DNA of 64,000 nt from Kiritimatiellia bacterium (lineage in GTDB: Bacteria; Verrucomicrobiota; Kiritimatiellia; UBA8416; JADHWI01). Location: NCBI GenBank assembly GCA_016783565.1, contig JADHWI010000006.1, forward strand, positions 1 through 64,000, written 5' to 3'. Positions 54,450 to 63,304 of this stretch are shown here, one piece after another. A model generated the notes under the pieces. That model did not search any database. It was not told the DNA's origin and was given only the letters and a program-made list of their open reading frames with translations. The translations under genes and the position numbers were made by a program. The stretch's first letter is position 1; each line of letters starts with the position of its first letter.

Positions 54450-55466
54450 ATGAAGAAGTACAACGTAGGACTCATCGGCATTGGTGCTGTCGGCACCGAA
54501 ATGGTAAAAGTACTTAGACAACGCAACTTCCCAATCAACGAATTGCGGGTTTTGGCTCGGTCTGAACGCGACGAAGAGATTGCAGGAGAAACACTGCATG
54601 TCGTCAAAGCGTGCCCGGAGGCTCTGGAAGGCCTTGATTTTGCATTCTTTGCCGGCACTGAAGGCGCCAAAGGCGCTTCACAACAACTCGGTTGGGAAGC
54701 CGTCAAGCGCGGAGCCATCGTCATCGACAATGGTGACGACTTCCGCATGGACCCACGCGTCCCACTCGTCATTCCTGAAGTAAATGCCGATGCACTGGAC
54801 AATCATATCGGATTTGTTGCAAACCCGAACTGCAGCACCATCATTGCACTCACGGCCCTGGGCCCTCTGCACCGCGCCGTCGGAATCCGTCGGTTCGTTG
54901 CAGCCACCTATCAAGCCGTCTCAGGCAGTGGCAATTCCGCCATCGCAGAACTGGAACAACAGATACAGCAATACGCCGCAGGCGACCCCATTACGGCTTC
55001 CGCCTACCCGCACCAGATTGCCTTTAACGTGCTGCCGCAAATCGGCAGCGAAAAACCGGAACTACCGGGTTTCACCAGCGAAGAGGCCAAAATGCTGTTC
55101 GAAACGCGCAAGATTCTGGGCAGCGATACCATCCGGGCTACATCCACTTGCGTCCGCGTTCCCGTTTTCAACGGACATTCAGAAGCCATCCATATGGAAC
55201 TGGAGTCTCCGCTTACTCCTGAAGGTGCACGCTTAATATTGGAAGAGGCCCCAGGCGTACAGGTTGTGGACAACCTCGAAAAGGGTGTCTACCCACTCCC
55301 CCTCAATACGGATGGCACAGACGACATCATGGTCGGTCGTATCCGAAAGGATGACCTGTTTGATAATGGTCTGGCACTCTTTGTGGCAGGGGACAACATC
55401 CGAAAGGGCGCAGCACTTAACGCTGTACAGATCGCCGAGGAATTAATTTCCCGGCAGGCAGAGTAG
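54450..55466 (+). CDS. asd: Aspartate-semialdehyde dehydrogenase
   Basis: 338 residues from the ATG at 54450 (AGAGAGAA upstream; the earlier in-frame ATG overlaps leuB). It reduces aspartyl phosphate to the semialdehyde for lysine, threonine, methionine and diaminopimelate. The NADP motif GLIGIGAVGTEMVKVL is near 7-22, and the nucleophile is Cys128 in NPNCSTIIALTALGPLH. The substrate segment ATYQAVSGSGNSAIAELEQQ and the C-terminal VGRIRKDD block are present. It pairs with leuB in one amino-acid transcript. Confidence 0.92.
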   Translation: MKKYNVGLIGIGAVGTEMVKVLRQRNFPINELRVLARSERDEEIAGETLHVVKACPEALEGLDFAFFAGTEGAKGASQQLGWEAVKRGAIVIDNGDDFRMDPRVPLVIPEVNADALDNHIGFVANPNCSTIIALTALGPLHRAVGIRRFVAATYQAVSGSGNSAIAELEQQIQQYAAGDPITASAYPHQIAFNVLPQIGSEKPELPGFTSEEAKMLFETRKILGSDTIRATSTCVRVPVFNGHSEAIHMELESPLTPEGARLILEEAPGVQVVDNLEKGVYPLPLNTDGTDDIMVGRIRKDDLFDNGLALFVAGDNIRKGAALNAVQIAEELISRQAE

Positions 55467-55594
55467 CACGCTTCAGACGAGTTTTATCAAAAAAGAGCAA
55501 AAGCGCGCATTCACCTTGCCTTCGAGAAAGAGTGATCTATCGATTTCCGGACAGAAAGGGACCGCTGTCCCTACCTTCACTACGAGAAGAAATA

Positions 55595-55819
55595 TTAGAA
55601 ACCGTCGCCACCCCTGTTGAACCCCGGTATAGCAACGCCGCCCTCCCAGGTTTGCTGGGTATTCCACGGCAGATCAGAATCTTCATCCGTGGTTGAGCAT
55701 CCGGAACTCAACAACACAATCCCGGTCAAAAGCAGACCCGCTGCCATAACGGAAACGAGTCGCACAAAATCACAAAGACAAAAACGTACAGATCGCATAC
55801 TGCCAAACCGCTTCCTCAT
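55595..55819 (-). CDS. Small lipoprotein, PVC type
   Basis: 74 residues from an ATG that overlaps the preceding stop as TGATG, implying coupled translation. A basic N terminus (RKRFGSMRSVRF) and hydrophobic stretch lead to a lipobox (IVLLSSGC). The short mature peptide reads DLPWNTQQTWEG followed by a Gly/Asn/Pro-rich end. Similar DLPWN-W-E peptides appear in PVC genomes as tiny lipoproteins, to my knowledge without assigned function. The tail is too short for a fold and may be a binding tag for the upstream coiled-coil partner. Confidence 0.6.
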   Translation of the reverse strand: MRKRFGSMRSVRFCLCDFVRLVSVMAAGLLLTGIVLLSSGCSTTDEDSDLPWNTQQTWEGGVAIPGFNRGGDGF

Positions 55820-56940
55820 CAATGGAAGACAACATCTCCAATCTTCAGCGGCATTTGCTGCCATGCCACAAGAATGTCCGCCACGGCCAGCCCTTCATCC
55901 AGTTTCACCTGCGTGATCTTCAGTTTCGTCACGAAATCACCGGAATCGGCGCGACGCGCCACCAGCTCAATGTGCGGCAATGCGCGTGTGGGATCCTCGC
56001 CCCAAATCTCGTTAATGAAAGCAGGAGTCACTTTAATAATCGCAAAGTTCCACTCCTTATTGACGGCGATGATTTTACCCTTGTCACCTGGCTCAATGAA
56101 AGCAATAGCACTGGTATCCACAGCGACCCCACTGCTCGATCCCTTATCAAGCATGCGGGTTTTCATATCATTGATAATCTGTTCAAGACGCTTGATCGCG
56201 GTTTTTTGCTCAGCAATCTCTTTGTCACGAAGCTGAATCTGGCGATCACGTTCAGCCACATCATCGCGCAAAGCCTGCTTTTCTTCTTTAAGCAATGCGA
56301 TATCACTACGCAAGCCTTCAATTTGCTGCTCCAAGCCCATAATCTGCTGACTTAACTGCGTAATTTGCTGTAGTTTCTGGCGCAGCTCGCCCTTCTGGCT
56401 ATTGAGATCACGAATCGTGGCAATCAATTCTTCGCGTAGAACACGCAATTGCTCGCGTGTCTCGTTCAACAAATTATACTGATCTTCAGCCTTGAGCAAC
56501 GCATCCTCAAGAACGGCATGCATGGTCCTTTCACCTTTGATAATCTTCTGACCATACTGATCTTTCTTCGGCTTCTGGGTAATTGGATCGAGCTGAAAAT
56601 ACTGCATCATCTCGCGACGCTTCTTGTTCAGATCCAGAAGATCCTGCTCCGTATCTTCCAGGTGATATTTGTAGGTATCCCAGAAATTCGCGGTCTCCGG
56701 ATCTTCTACCACCTGATCCGTTACAGCGCCTACATCACGTTCAGGATCGCCCGGAAGCTCTTCCAGGGCTTCGGCCTTTTCGGTCTCCAGAGTGCTACCC
56801 AGTTTAATGACGTATTCCTCAAGCAACTGAGTGCGCCCTTTCAGCAATTCACGTTTATTAAAGAGCAAAACACCCAAAACCAGTGCGCCAATACTCAAAA
56901 GAAGAAGGAGGATTGTAAAGACTCTAAGCGTTTTACCCAT
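55819..56940 (-). CDS. Membrane-anchored coiled-coil protein, unknown
   Basis: 373 residues. An N-terminal membrane anchor (about 8-28) is followed by an acidic stretch and a long coiled coil (about 95-270, with LRQKLQQITQLSQQIMGLEQQIEGLRSDIALLKEE). A C-terminal ~105-residue beta-rich domain begins IEPGDKGKIIAVNKEWNFAIIKVT and ends PLKIGDVVFH. The topology recalls wall- or division-related scaffold proteins, but no family is recognised. A hairpin (56984-57005) lies in its leader. It is divergent from the TPR/ExbBD cluster and coupled to a small lipoprotein. Confidence 0.65.
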   Translation of the reverse strand: MGKTLRVFTILLLLLSIGALVLGVLLFNKRELLKGRTQLLEEYVIKLGSTLETEKAEALEELPGDPERDVGAVTDQVVEDPETANFWDTYKYHLEDTEQDLLDLNKKRREMMQYFQLDPITQKPKKDQYGQKIIKGERTMHAVLEDALLKAEDQYNLLNETREQLRVLREELIATIRDLNSQKGELRQKLQQITQLSQQIMGLEQQIEGLRSDIALLKEEKQALRDDVAERDRQIQLRDKEIAEQKTAIKRLEQIINDMKTRMLDKGSSSGVAVDTSAIAFIEPGDKGKIIAVNKEWNFAIIKVTPAFINEIWGEDPTRALPHIELVARRADSGDFVTKLKITQVKLDEGLAVADILVAWQQMPLKIGDVVFH

Positions 56941-57330
56941 TGCTTGACCTCATTGTTACTCAATGTCGAAAATTAGAACTTCTAAAGTGCGTACCCAAGC
57001 ACTTTGCCGTAAAAAGATAGTCGTTGTCTAGCTTTTTTCAAATATCTCACTACATCCAAAATTTTCTTATGTAACAGAAGCAAACAAAAGAGATGGTCCT
57101 CATGATTCAGGCATCCTAAAGTAACAACCGCTCATTCTGAAAATCCCCACCTCTTTCATCACCCTTAACCCGACTGAAGCGTACCCAGATCACAAAAAAT
57201 ATGGAATCCAAAAACAATCTATGAAAACATCAGGGACAGACGTTATATCTATGGCAAGCGAGATACAGATACTCCGCATAAGGAAAAATGGGTTGACGAT
57301 GTTCTAACCGCCATTATAGGGTGCTTCGCT
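56941..57330. other. Divergent intergenic region
   Basis: 390 bases between the coiled-coil gene (minus) and the TPR gene (plus). It holds the hairpin AAAGTGC/GCACTTT at 56984-57005 and the promoter candidate at 57293-57320. Otherwise AT-rich, with no gene or RNA recognised. Confidence 0.4.
57293..57320 (+). promoter_or_regulatory. Candidate promoter of the TPR/ExbBD cluster
   Basis: TTGACG (57293-57298) and TATAGG (57315-57320) are spaced by 16 bases. Transcription would start only a few bases before the ATG at 57331, and no Shine-Dalgarno is visible, so translation may begin on a nearly leaderless mRNA. Confidence 0.35.
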
Positions 57331-60300
57331 ATGAAAAAACTCTCTACCATGACCCTGTTAAGCAGAACTTACTTCATCCTTATTCTTACCCTCGCGGCTT
57401 CCATCACTGGATCAACCGCTTCGGGACAAACCGCGCGACAGCGACTCATTGAAGAGGAATTACGCTACATCAGCGGACTTCAGGAATGGGGGCTGATACA
57501 AGTCGCCAACGAGGTAATGGCCGCCGCCGAAGCACGATACCCGGAAATCAAGCCGCAGATTAAGGTGGCCAAACTCAAGGGTTTGCTGGCTGTGGGTGAC
57601 TTCGAGCAGGTCAGGCAGATTATTTCAAAAGAGCCCAATCAGGCCAGCCAAGACGTGTGGGCCATGAAACTGGCTCTCGCCGACGGCTTTTATGCTTGGG
57701 GAAAATACGCGGAAGCACAAGGTATCTACGAAGCATTCTTCAAACAATATGCCGGACAGCCCCCGGCAGCAATTCAAGGATTTTACCGGGATTCCGCTTA
57801 CAAGTATGCGCAGATGCTGATCCTCATGGGAAATGAAGATAAAGCCCTGGATGCCTACCGGCGCGTTCTGAAGGTCAAAAACGAGCGCTATATCGAGCGA
57901 CAAGTCATGTCGGAGCTGGCGGAACTCCTTATTAAAGTGGGCGAAAAGAACTCCACAAAAAAAGGCGCCTACTTTAAAGAGGCCGAAAAGTTGGCCAACA
58001 AGATTCTCTGGGTGCAGGACCTCTGGTTCGGTAAAGCCATCGTGTACTTAGCTCACATTGAGATGGCCAGGGGCAATATTCAGAAAGCGACCAAACTAGT
58101 CGACGATTACAAGGAAGACCTGAAAGCTATTCACGACACATTGGTCGAACAATCCAAAGGCGGGTATGAAGATTTGACGCGCCTCAGCCCCATCGCAGAG
58201 TGTCGCTATCTCCTGGGGTCCATCATGCTGGATAAGGCCGAAGCGCTGATCAAGGTGAACAAAATGGGCAACAAACCCGCCATCGTCGAACTGCTCGCAG
58301 GTAAAGCCACAGGAAAAATGGACAAACGAGGCAACCCGGGGCGTTCGGCCGGAGCCCTACAGCACTTCCTCAATGTTTTCATCCGTTTTCCCACCACACA
58401 ATGGGCCGCTGACGCAGGCATGAAAGCGCGCAAGGTCGAAGATATCCTGATAAGAGAATACGAAGCCACAATCAATACATCCGTAAGCGAAGAACAGCTC
58501 GACAGGGTCCGAAGCAGCGCGTTCCAGCAAGCGCGCTCACTGTTCAATCAACAGCAGTTTGAGAAAGCAGTTGAGAGCTACATTGTTACACTCTCACTCT
58601 TCCCAGAAGGTGAAGCCTCTATTTCCGCGATTGCGGAACTCTGTCAGGCATATCTCGAATTGGGAGAAGAAACACATGCCGACATGGTGGTCTCCTACCT
58701 TGCAGAACGCTTCAGCATGCAGGAGAAACTGATGCCTGCCGCCGGTGACCGTGTGGTGAAGCTGGCCATGTACTGCGGAGACCGCAAGATGCCGGACCGG
58801 CGCGATGCGATCTATGACATGTTTTTTGAAAATTACAGAAAACATCCCCGCACCTCTGGATTAATCTATATGTTCGGCGAAGAACGCTTTGGTCAGGAAG
58901 CTTACGACGCAGCGCTAACCTATTTCACGCAAATCGAAGAAAAATACCCGAACGCCCCCACCTACTTCAACGCCATGAGTCGCAAAGCCTACTGCTACTC
59001 CAACATGAAAGACTTTACTAATGAGGTAAAACAGCTCACCAAGCTCACAGAAGAGCTGGACAAGAAAGAGCGCCCTGGGCACGCGTATATCAGCGCAAAC
59101 TTCCGTTTGGCCTACGCGTACAAACAACTCGACAAAAAATATCTTTCAGCAGCTTACAACCGGTATTCCAAACTCATAAAGACCATCTCGTCCAAGGATC
59201 CACGATACGCGAATTCCGGTGAGGAACGAGAAGCGAATCAAAAGGTCCTCGAAGGCGCAATGTTCTACAGCGCCATTTGCCTCGCGCAGCTCACACCCTC
59301 CGAAGATAAACTGCCGATCTACCGCAAAAAGGCCATCTCCACCCTGGAGCAACTAATCGAGACGTTCCCGAAATCACAGTTTGCACCTTCAGCACTCAAC
59401 CAGATCGGCACATTGTATGTATTGCTGGAAGAGCCGGAAAAAGCGCGTGAGGCACTCGATAAACTGCGCAAAGACTATCCGAAGACCGACGAGGCTAAGA
59501 ACTCCAGATTTCTCCTGGCCAAGAGCCTTCTGGAACTTGGCTACAGACAAAAAGCAGTCAAAATATTTAAAGAGATGTTTGCCGGTGACGGCCAATATGC
59601 TGCAGGACAGATTCTGACTGCCGGACTCGAACTCTTGAAGGCCGGCGAAGCCGAAATTGCGCTGCAGGCCTTTAACCGCGTCCTGAAGTCCGAAAAGAAA
59701 CGTTCCGCCGTGGAACCGGCCATGCTCGGCAAAGGCAATGCCCTGCTCGCCCTTGAGAAACATGCCGAAGCCGCAGAACTTTTCGCCGATCTCCTGGCAA
59801 AGTTCCCTAACAGCGGCTACACGGTAGAAGCCTGTTCGCAACTCAGCCTATCCTATGCAACGCTCGGTGCGTCCGAAGCAGATAAAGATAAGCGCTTCAT
59901 GTACTTTAATGATGCCGTAAAAGCCATGAACCGCGCGAGACAGTTTGAAAAGAATGCTGCAGGACGCGAAGGGCTCAACCTTGGCGTCGCGCGCATCTAC
60001 GCTCAAAAGGCCGTAGCTGAAAGCAAATTCGGCACCCCTGAAACCGAAAAAGAAGCTCGCGGTTTTGCTGTGGCCACCTACCAGATGATGATCACTCTGG
60101 CCGACCCGCGCGATCCGGAAGTACGGAAGCACATCGAAACAGCCTACCACGAATGCTTGCCCCTGCTGCTGGCCATGGAACGCTGGACGGACGCATTTAA
60201 CGATGCAGAACAGTACCTCTCCATGTTTGAGCGCACCGGACGCTACGTTTCAGACGTTCGCGCCTGCCGTACCCGTGCACGCACCAAAATGATGACTGCC

Positions 60301-60429
60301 GGTGCACCAACCACCACACAGGCACCAACACCTGAAACCGAATCGACAAAAACCGCCGTCACGAACACGGCGACGGAAACAACCACTGAAGCGAAAACCA
60401 ACGCCGCAGCGAATCAACCCTCTGAGTAA
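57331..60429 (+). CDS. Large exported TPR protein
   Basis: 1032 residues with a signal peptide (LSRTYFILILTLAASITGSTASGQ). The mature protein is almost entirely tetratricopeptide-like helix pairs; clear units include DKALDAYRRVLKVKNERY, FNQQQFEKAVESYIVTLSLFPEGE, LNQIGTLYVLLEEPEKAREALDKLRKDYPKTDEAKNS and HAEAAELFADLLAKFPNSGYTVEA. The last ~40 residues are Thr/Ala/Pro/Glu-rich and disordered. It resembles an enlarged CpoB/YbgF or BamD-like periplasmic scaffold. It leads a co-directional run with a second TPR protein, ExbB, two ExbDs and the TonB-like/toroid protein, suggesting it organises that complex. Confidence 0.8.
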   Translation: MKKLSTMTLLSRTYFILILTLAASITGSTASGQTARQRLIEEELRYISGLQEWGLIQVANEVMAAAEARYPEIKPQIKVAKLKGLLAVGDFEQVRQIISKEPNQASQDVWAMKLALADGFYAWGKYAEAQGIYEAFFKQYAGQPPAAIQGFYRDSAYKYAQMLILMGNEDKALDAYRRVLKVKNERYIERQVMSELAELLIKVGEKNSTKKGAYFKEAEKLANKILWVQDLWFGKAIVYLAHIEMARGNIQKATKLVDDYKEDLKAIHDTLVEQSKGGYEDLTRLSPIAECRYLLGSIMLDKAEALIKVNKMGNKPAIVELLAGKATGKMDKRGNPGRSAGALQHFLNVFIRFPTTQWAADAGMKARKVEDILIREYEATINTSVSEEQLDRVRSSAFQQARSLFNQQQFEKAVESYIVTLSLFPEGEASISAIAELCQAYLELGEETHADMVVSYLAERFSMQEKLMPAAGDRVVKLAMYCGDRKMPDRRDAIYDMFFENYRKHPRTSGLIYMFGEERFGQEAYDAALTYFTQIEEKYPNAPTYFNAMSRKAYCYSNMKDFTNEVKQLTKLTEELDKKERPGHAYISANFRLAYAYKQLDKKYLSAAYNRYSKLIKTISSKDPRYANSGEEREANQKVLEGAMFYSAICLAQLTPSEDKLPIYRKKAISTLEQLIETFPKSQFAPSALNQIGTLYVLLEEPEKAREALDKLRKDYPKTDEAKNSRFLLAKSLLELGYRQKAVKIFKEMFAGDGQYAAGQILTAGLELLKAGEAEIALQAFNRVLKSEKKRSAVEPAMLGKGNALLALEKHAEAAELFADLLAKFPNSGYTVEACSQLSLSYATLGASEADKDKRFMYFNDAVKAMNRARQFEKNAAGREGLNLGVARIYAQKAVAESKFGTPETEKEARGFAVATYQMMITLADPRDPEVRKHIETAYHECLPLLLAMERWTDAFNDAEQYLSMFERTGRYVSDVRACRTRARTKMMTAGAPTTTQAPTPETESTKTAVTNTATETTTEAKTNAAANQPSE

Positions 60430-60445
60430 AGGAGAAACACCTACC

Positions 60446-61267
60446 ATGAAAAGAAATACTATGAAAAAACACCGCAGTCTCATTGCCGCCCTTGTCGTCC
60501 TCCTCGTGGGTGCAATCAGCGCCAGTGCAGCCGTAAAAGGAGTCATCTACAAACGGGATGGCACCAAATTCGAAGGAACGATTCAATGGTTCGGCGCCAC
60601 ACAGGAATACTCAGTTACCCGTGGTGGCGATGGAATCACCCTCAAGATTTCCTCTGCAGAGGTCGCAAAAGTGGTAGTCCCAAAACCTTCCGGGTTCGAT
60701 GCGGCACAAAAAGCCGTTCGCGGCGGCAGCTATGCGGGCGCCATTCGACCCCTGGAACAAATCGTTAAGAATTACGAGAGACTGGGAGACTGGGACATAA
60801 AGGCCGCAAGCCTGCTCGCCACAGCCTACCTGGGCATGAATCAGTACCCGCAGGCTAAAACCATGTGCGAAAAGATCATTCGGGTAAATCCGGACGCCGC
60901 CCGGTCTGGAGACCTTGCCCGTGTCTACTGGGATGTTCTTGAGAAAATGAAGCTTGAAGCCAAGCTGAAATCCGTACTCACCGACGCAATAAAATCAGGC
61001 GGACGAGAAGTTGCTGCCGTGGCCCAAATGAAACGCGCGGATATCGAATTGTCTAAAGGAAACGTCAAAAAGGCCCTCGTGGAGGGCTATCTCCGCACTG
61101 CAATCCTATTTAGAGACGTCAAAGATATCCAGCCAGAGGCGCTGCTCAAGTCGGCAAAGTGCTTCCAGCAGATTGGACGTCAGTCCGAAGCGGAAAAGAT
61201 GCGCAAACGGCTATTGGAATACTTTCCACAGAGTCCTGAAGCAAAACAAGTTCGAAGAGGAGCTTAA
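60446..61267 (+). CDS. Exported TPR-like protein
   Basis: 273 residues from the ATG at 60446, preceded by AAAGGAG. The signal peptide ends ISASAA. A small beta module (VIYKRDGTKFEGTIQWFGATQEYSVTR and ILKISSAEVAKVVV) comes first, then four or so TPR-like helix pairs (AAQKAVRGGSYAGAIRPLEQIVKNYERLGDWDIKAASLLATAYLGM). It starts 16 bases after the larger TPR gene, so the two are co-transcribed. The N-terminal beta module resembles those of other PVC exported proteins. Likely a periplasmic accessory of the ExbB/ExbD complex; function inferred from context. Confidence 0.7.
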   Translation: MKRNTMKKHRSLIAALVVLLVGAISASAAVKGVIYKRDGTKFEGTIQWFGATQEYSVTRGGDGITLKISSAEVAKVVVPKPSGFDAAQKAVRGGSYAGAIRPLEQIVKNYERLGDWDIKAASLLATAYLGMNQYPQAKTMCEKIIRVNPDAARSGDLARVYWDVLEKMKLEAKLKSVLTDAIKSGGREVAAVAQMKRADIELSKGNVKKALVEGYLRTAILFRDVKDIQPEALLKSAKCFQQIGRQSEAEKMRKRLLEYFPQSPEAKQVRRGA

Positions 61268-61403
61268 TGTTTTCATACCTCAACACACATAAAACAGAAA
61301 TTCCCTTGTATTAGGTTGAGGGGGTATGCTAGAAACTCCGCTTTCAAATGTAAATCCGGGGCCTAGCGTTTTACCGGGTGGTCAACGAAAGGAATAACGA
61401 TCC

Positions 61404-62198
61404 ATGAAGAAAATGATGCTCTTCGCCATGATATTGTCTCTCGCTTGTGTCGCAATCCCCTCCATGTCATATGCGCAGGAAGAGGCTGCCGATGCTGCCC
61501 CTGCAGGCACCTTCGAGAGAGCTGAAGCATCAGACGATGACGGCGGGTCCTCATCTGCCGGATCCGGTGGATTCTTCTCTGTGGTATTCAAGTCCGGGGC
61601 GCTTGGCATCCTCCTGTGGTTGTCCATCTTCGTCGCAGCCGGATTCGCCGTATATTTTGTTGTAGACTGCTTTATTACGGTTCGAGTCACCCGAGTGATG
61701 CCGGACTCACTCATCGATAACGTCACCGAATCCATGCTGGAAGGAGACGTACTCAAAGCCCTTGAGAATTGCGAGAATGAGCCCAGCCCACTGGCCAACA
61801 TCCTTTCCGCCGGCTTCAGCCATGTGGAAGAAGGCTACGAAGTCATTCAGGAAGCCATATCCACCGCAGCAGATCTTGAAACCGAACGCATCATGCAAAA
61901 ACTCACCTGGATGTCCGTAGTGGGAAATATTGCACCAATGCTCGGACTGCTCGGTACGGTTCAGGGAATGATCAGGGCCTTTGCCAACCTGGCCGGCGGC
62001 GCACCGGACCTGGGCATCCTTGCCTTGAATATTTCACAGGCTTTGTACACCACTGCCGGTGGTCTAACCATCGCAGTGCCTTGCGTAGCGTTCTACTACA
62101 CGTTTCGCAACAGTGCGAACACACTGATTCTCCGCATGGAAGCCATGACTCTTGAGTTGATCAAGGATCTGCGAAATGTAGAAGTTGTTGCTGAATAG
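61404..62198 (+). CDS. ExbB/TolQ/MotA-family proton channel subunit
   Basis: 264 residues. Unusual for ExbB, it begins with a cleavable signal peptide (MMLFAMILSLACVAIPSMSYAQ) and a ~35-residue acidic/Ser/Gly periplasmic segment before the first core membrane helix (LGILLWLSIFVAAGFAVYFVVDCF). The two C-terminal helices show the family pattern (NIAPMLGLLGTVQGMIRAF and ISQALYTTAGGLTIAVPCVAFYYTF). With ExbD it uses the proton gradient to drive a TonB-like partner. An AAAGGA Shine-Dalgarno precedes the ATG. Confidence 0.9.
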   Translation: MKKMMLFAMILSLACVAIPSMSYAQEEAADAAPAGTFERAEASDDDGGSSSAGSGGFFSVVFKSGALGILLWLSIFVAAGFAVYFVVDCFITVRVTRVMPDSLIDNVTESMLEGDVLKALENCENEPSPLANILSAGFSHVEEGYEVIQEAISTAADLETERIMQKLTWMSVVGNIAPMLGLLGTVQGMIRAFANLAGGAPDLGILALNISQALYTTAGGLTIAVPCVAFYYTFRNSANTLILRMEAMTLELIKDLRNVEVVAE

Positions 62199-62235
62199 CC
62201 ACCCGCGTGCAATGCACGCTAAAGGATAGATCAGT

Positions 62236-62685
62236 ATGGCATTTGGAAAGAGAAATTCGCATGGCCAGGGCTGCGAGATCGACATGACCCCCATGATCGA
62301 TGTCGTCTTCCAGCTCATCATCTTCTTCATCGTCACGATTAACCTCGAGCAGAACTACAACGAGGATATTCATCTCGAAGATGCACCGCATGCGCGCATT
62401 ATTAATACACAGGACGAGGATCCTCGCACGCTGATCATTGAGGTCGACAAGCGCGGCTGGATCTCTCTGCATGGTGCAGTGGTGAACAAGTCGCAGCTTG
62501 CACAGATCATACGTCGACGCTTCAATGCCATGGGTGAATACCCCGTTCTCATTCGAGGCGACTACCGTACAAAACATCGCGACATCCGGGGCGTCATGGA
62601 TACCTGCTCAGGCGCCGGGCTCTGGAAAATTACTTTTGCGGCGATCAAAGAACACAAGGTCGAGAACGGACGGAGGCGAGGATGA
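62236..62685 (+). CDS. ExbD/TolR family protein (copy 1)
   Basis: 149 residues. A short cytoplasmic N terminus leads to the single membrane helix DMTPMIDVVFQLIIFFIVTI, with the proton-carrying Asp at position 22. A periplasmic ExbD domain follows (TLIIEVDKRGWISLHGAVVNKSQLAQIIRRRF and PVLIRGDYRTKHRDIRGVMDTCSGAGLWKITFA). It overlaps the second exbD by ATGA. Proton-driven motors are usually ExbB5-ExbD2, so two different ExbDs may form a heterodimer. Confidence 0.9.
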   Translation: MAFGKRNSHGQGCEIDMTPMIDVVFQLIIFFIVTINLEQNYNEDIHLEDAPHARIINTQDEDPRTLIIEVDKRGWISLHGAVVNKSQLAQIIRRRFNAMGEYPVLIRGDYRTKHRDIRGVMDTCSGAGLWKITFAAIKEHKVENGRRRG

Positions 62686-63086
62686 GAGTATCCAAGTCCA
62701 GAAACAAGGGCGAAGCCGCCAAACTGGAAATGACGCCCATGATCGACGTGGTGTTTCAGCTCCTGATCTTTTTCCTCGTCACGATGAAGCAGGAAGATAT
62801 TCTGTCGCAGCTCGAAGTGTCACGCCCTGCTCCAGAGTCCACCCCTCCCCCAGCCCAGGTAGACGAACTCCTGACGATCACCGTCTACGAGAAAGGCTAT
62901 GTGCTCAAGGGACGTAACGTATCACTGCAACATCTGGACAGCCAACTCTCACGTCTCGCCGGATTCAGTACAAAGATATCGGTTGTGATCAAGTGTACCG
63001 CCGGCTCCCCGCATTCCAATCTGGTCAAATTGCTCGATATCTGTTCCAAATCGGGACTCACGAACTTGTCTGTTTTCAGTATGTAG
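62682..63086 (+). CDS. ExbD/TolR family protein (copy 2)
   Basis: 134 residues with the same layout and the membrane Asp again at position 22 (EMTPMIDVVFQLLIFFLVTM). The periplasmic domain (LTITVYEKGYVLKGRNVSLQHLDSQLSRLAG) has diverged from copy 1 and follows a Pro-rich linker. It begins within the stop codon of copy 1 (ATGA), so the two are made together. It is followed, after 218 bases without a recognised gene, by the TonB-like/toroid gene. Confidence 0.9.
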   Translation: MRVSKSRNKGEAAKLEMTPMIDVVFQLLIFFLVTMKQEDILSQLEVSRPAPESTPPPAQVDELLTITVYEKGYVLKGRNVSLQHLDSQLSRLAGFSTKISVVIKCTAGSPHSNLVKLLDICSKSGLTNLSVFSM

Positions 63087-63304
63087 CGTTGGTTTTTCCT
63101 GTCATCATTCCCATGCGGGGAACAGGGGTGTCCGAAAACGCACTGCTTCGCGAGCCGATTTGAACAGGACAGCAAATAGCTGAATCCGAAACATAACTGC
63201 ATTTTTATTATCTTATCCTCTAAGATTTAACGCCCAAGAGTCGTTATACGTGTGGAAAGCAGCGAAACAGGTCTGTTCACAGGCCAAAACACGGGAAATA
63301 TGCG

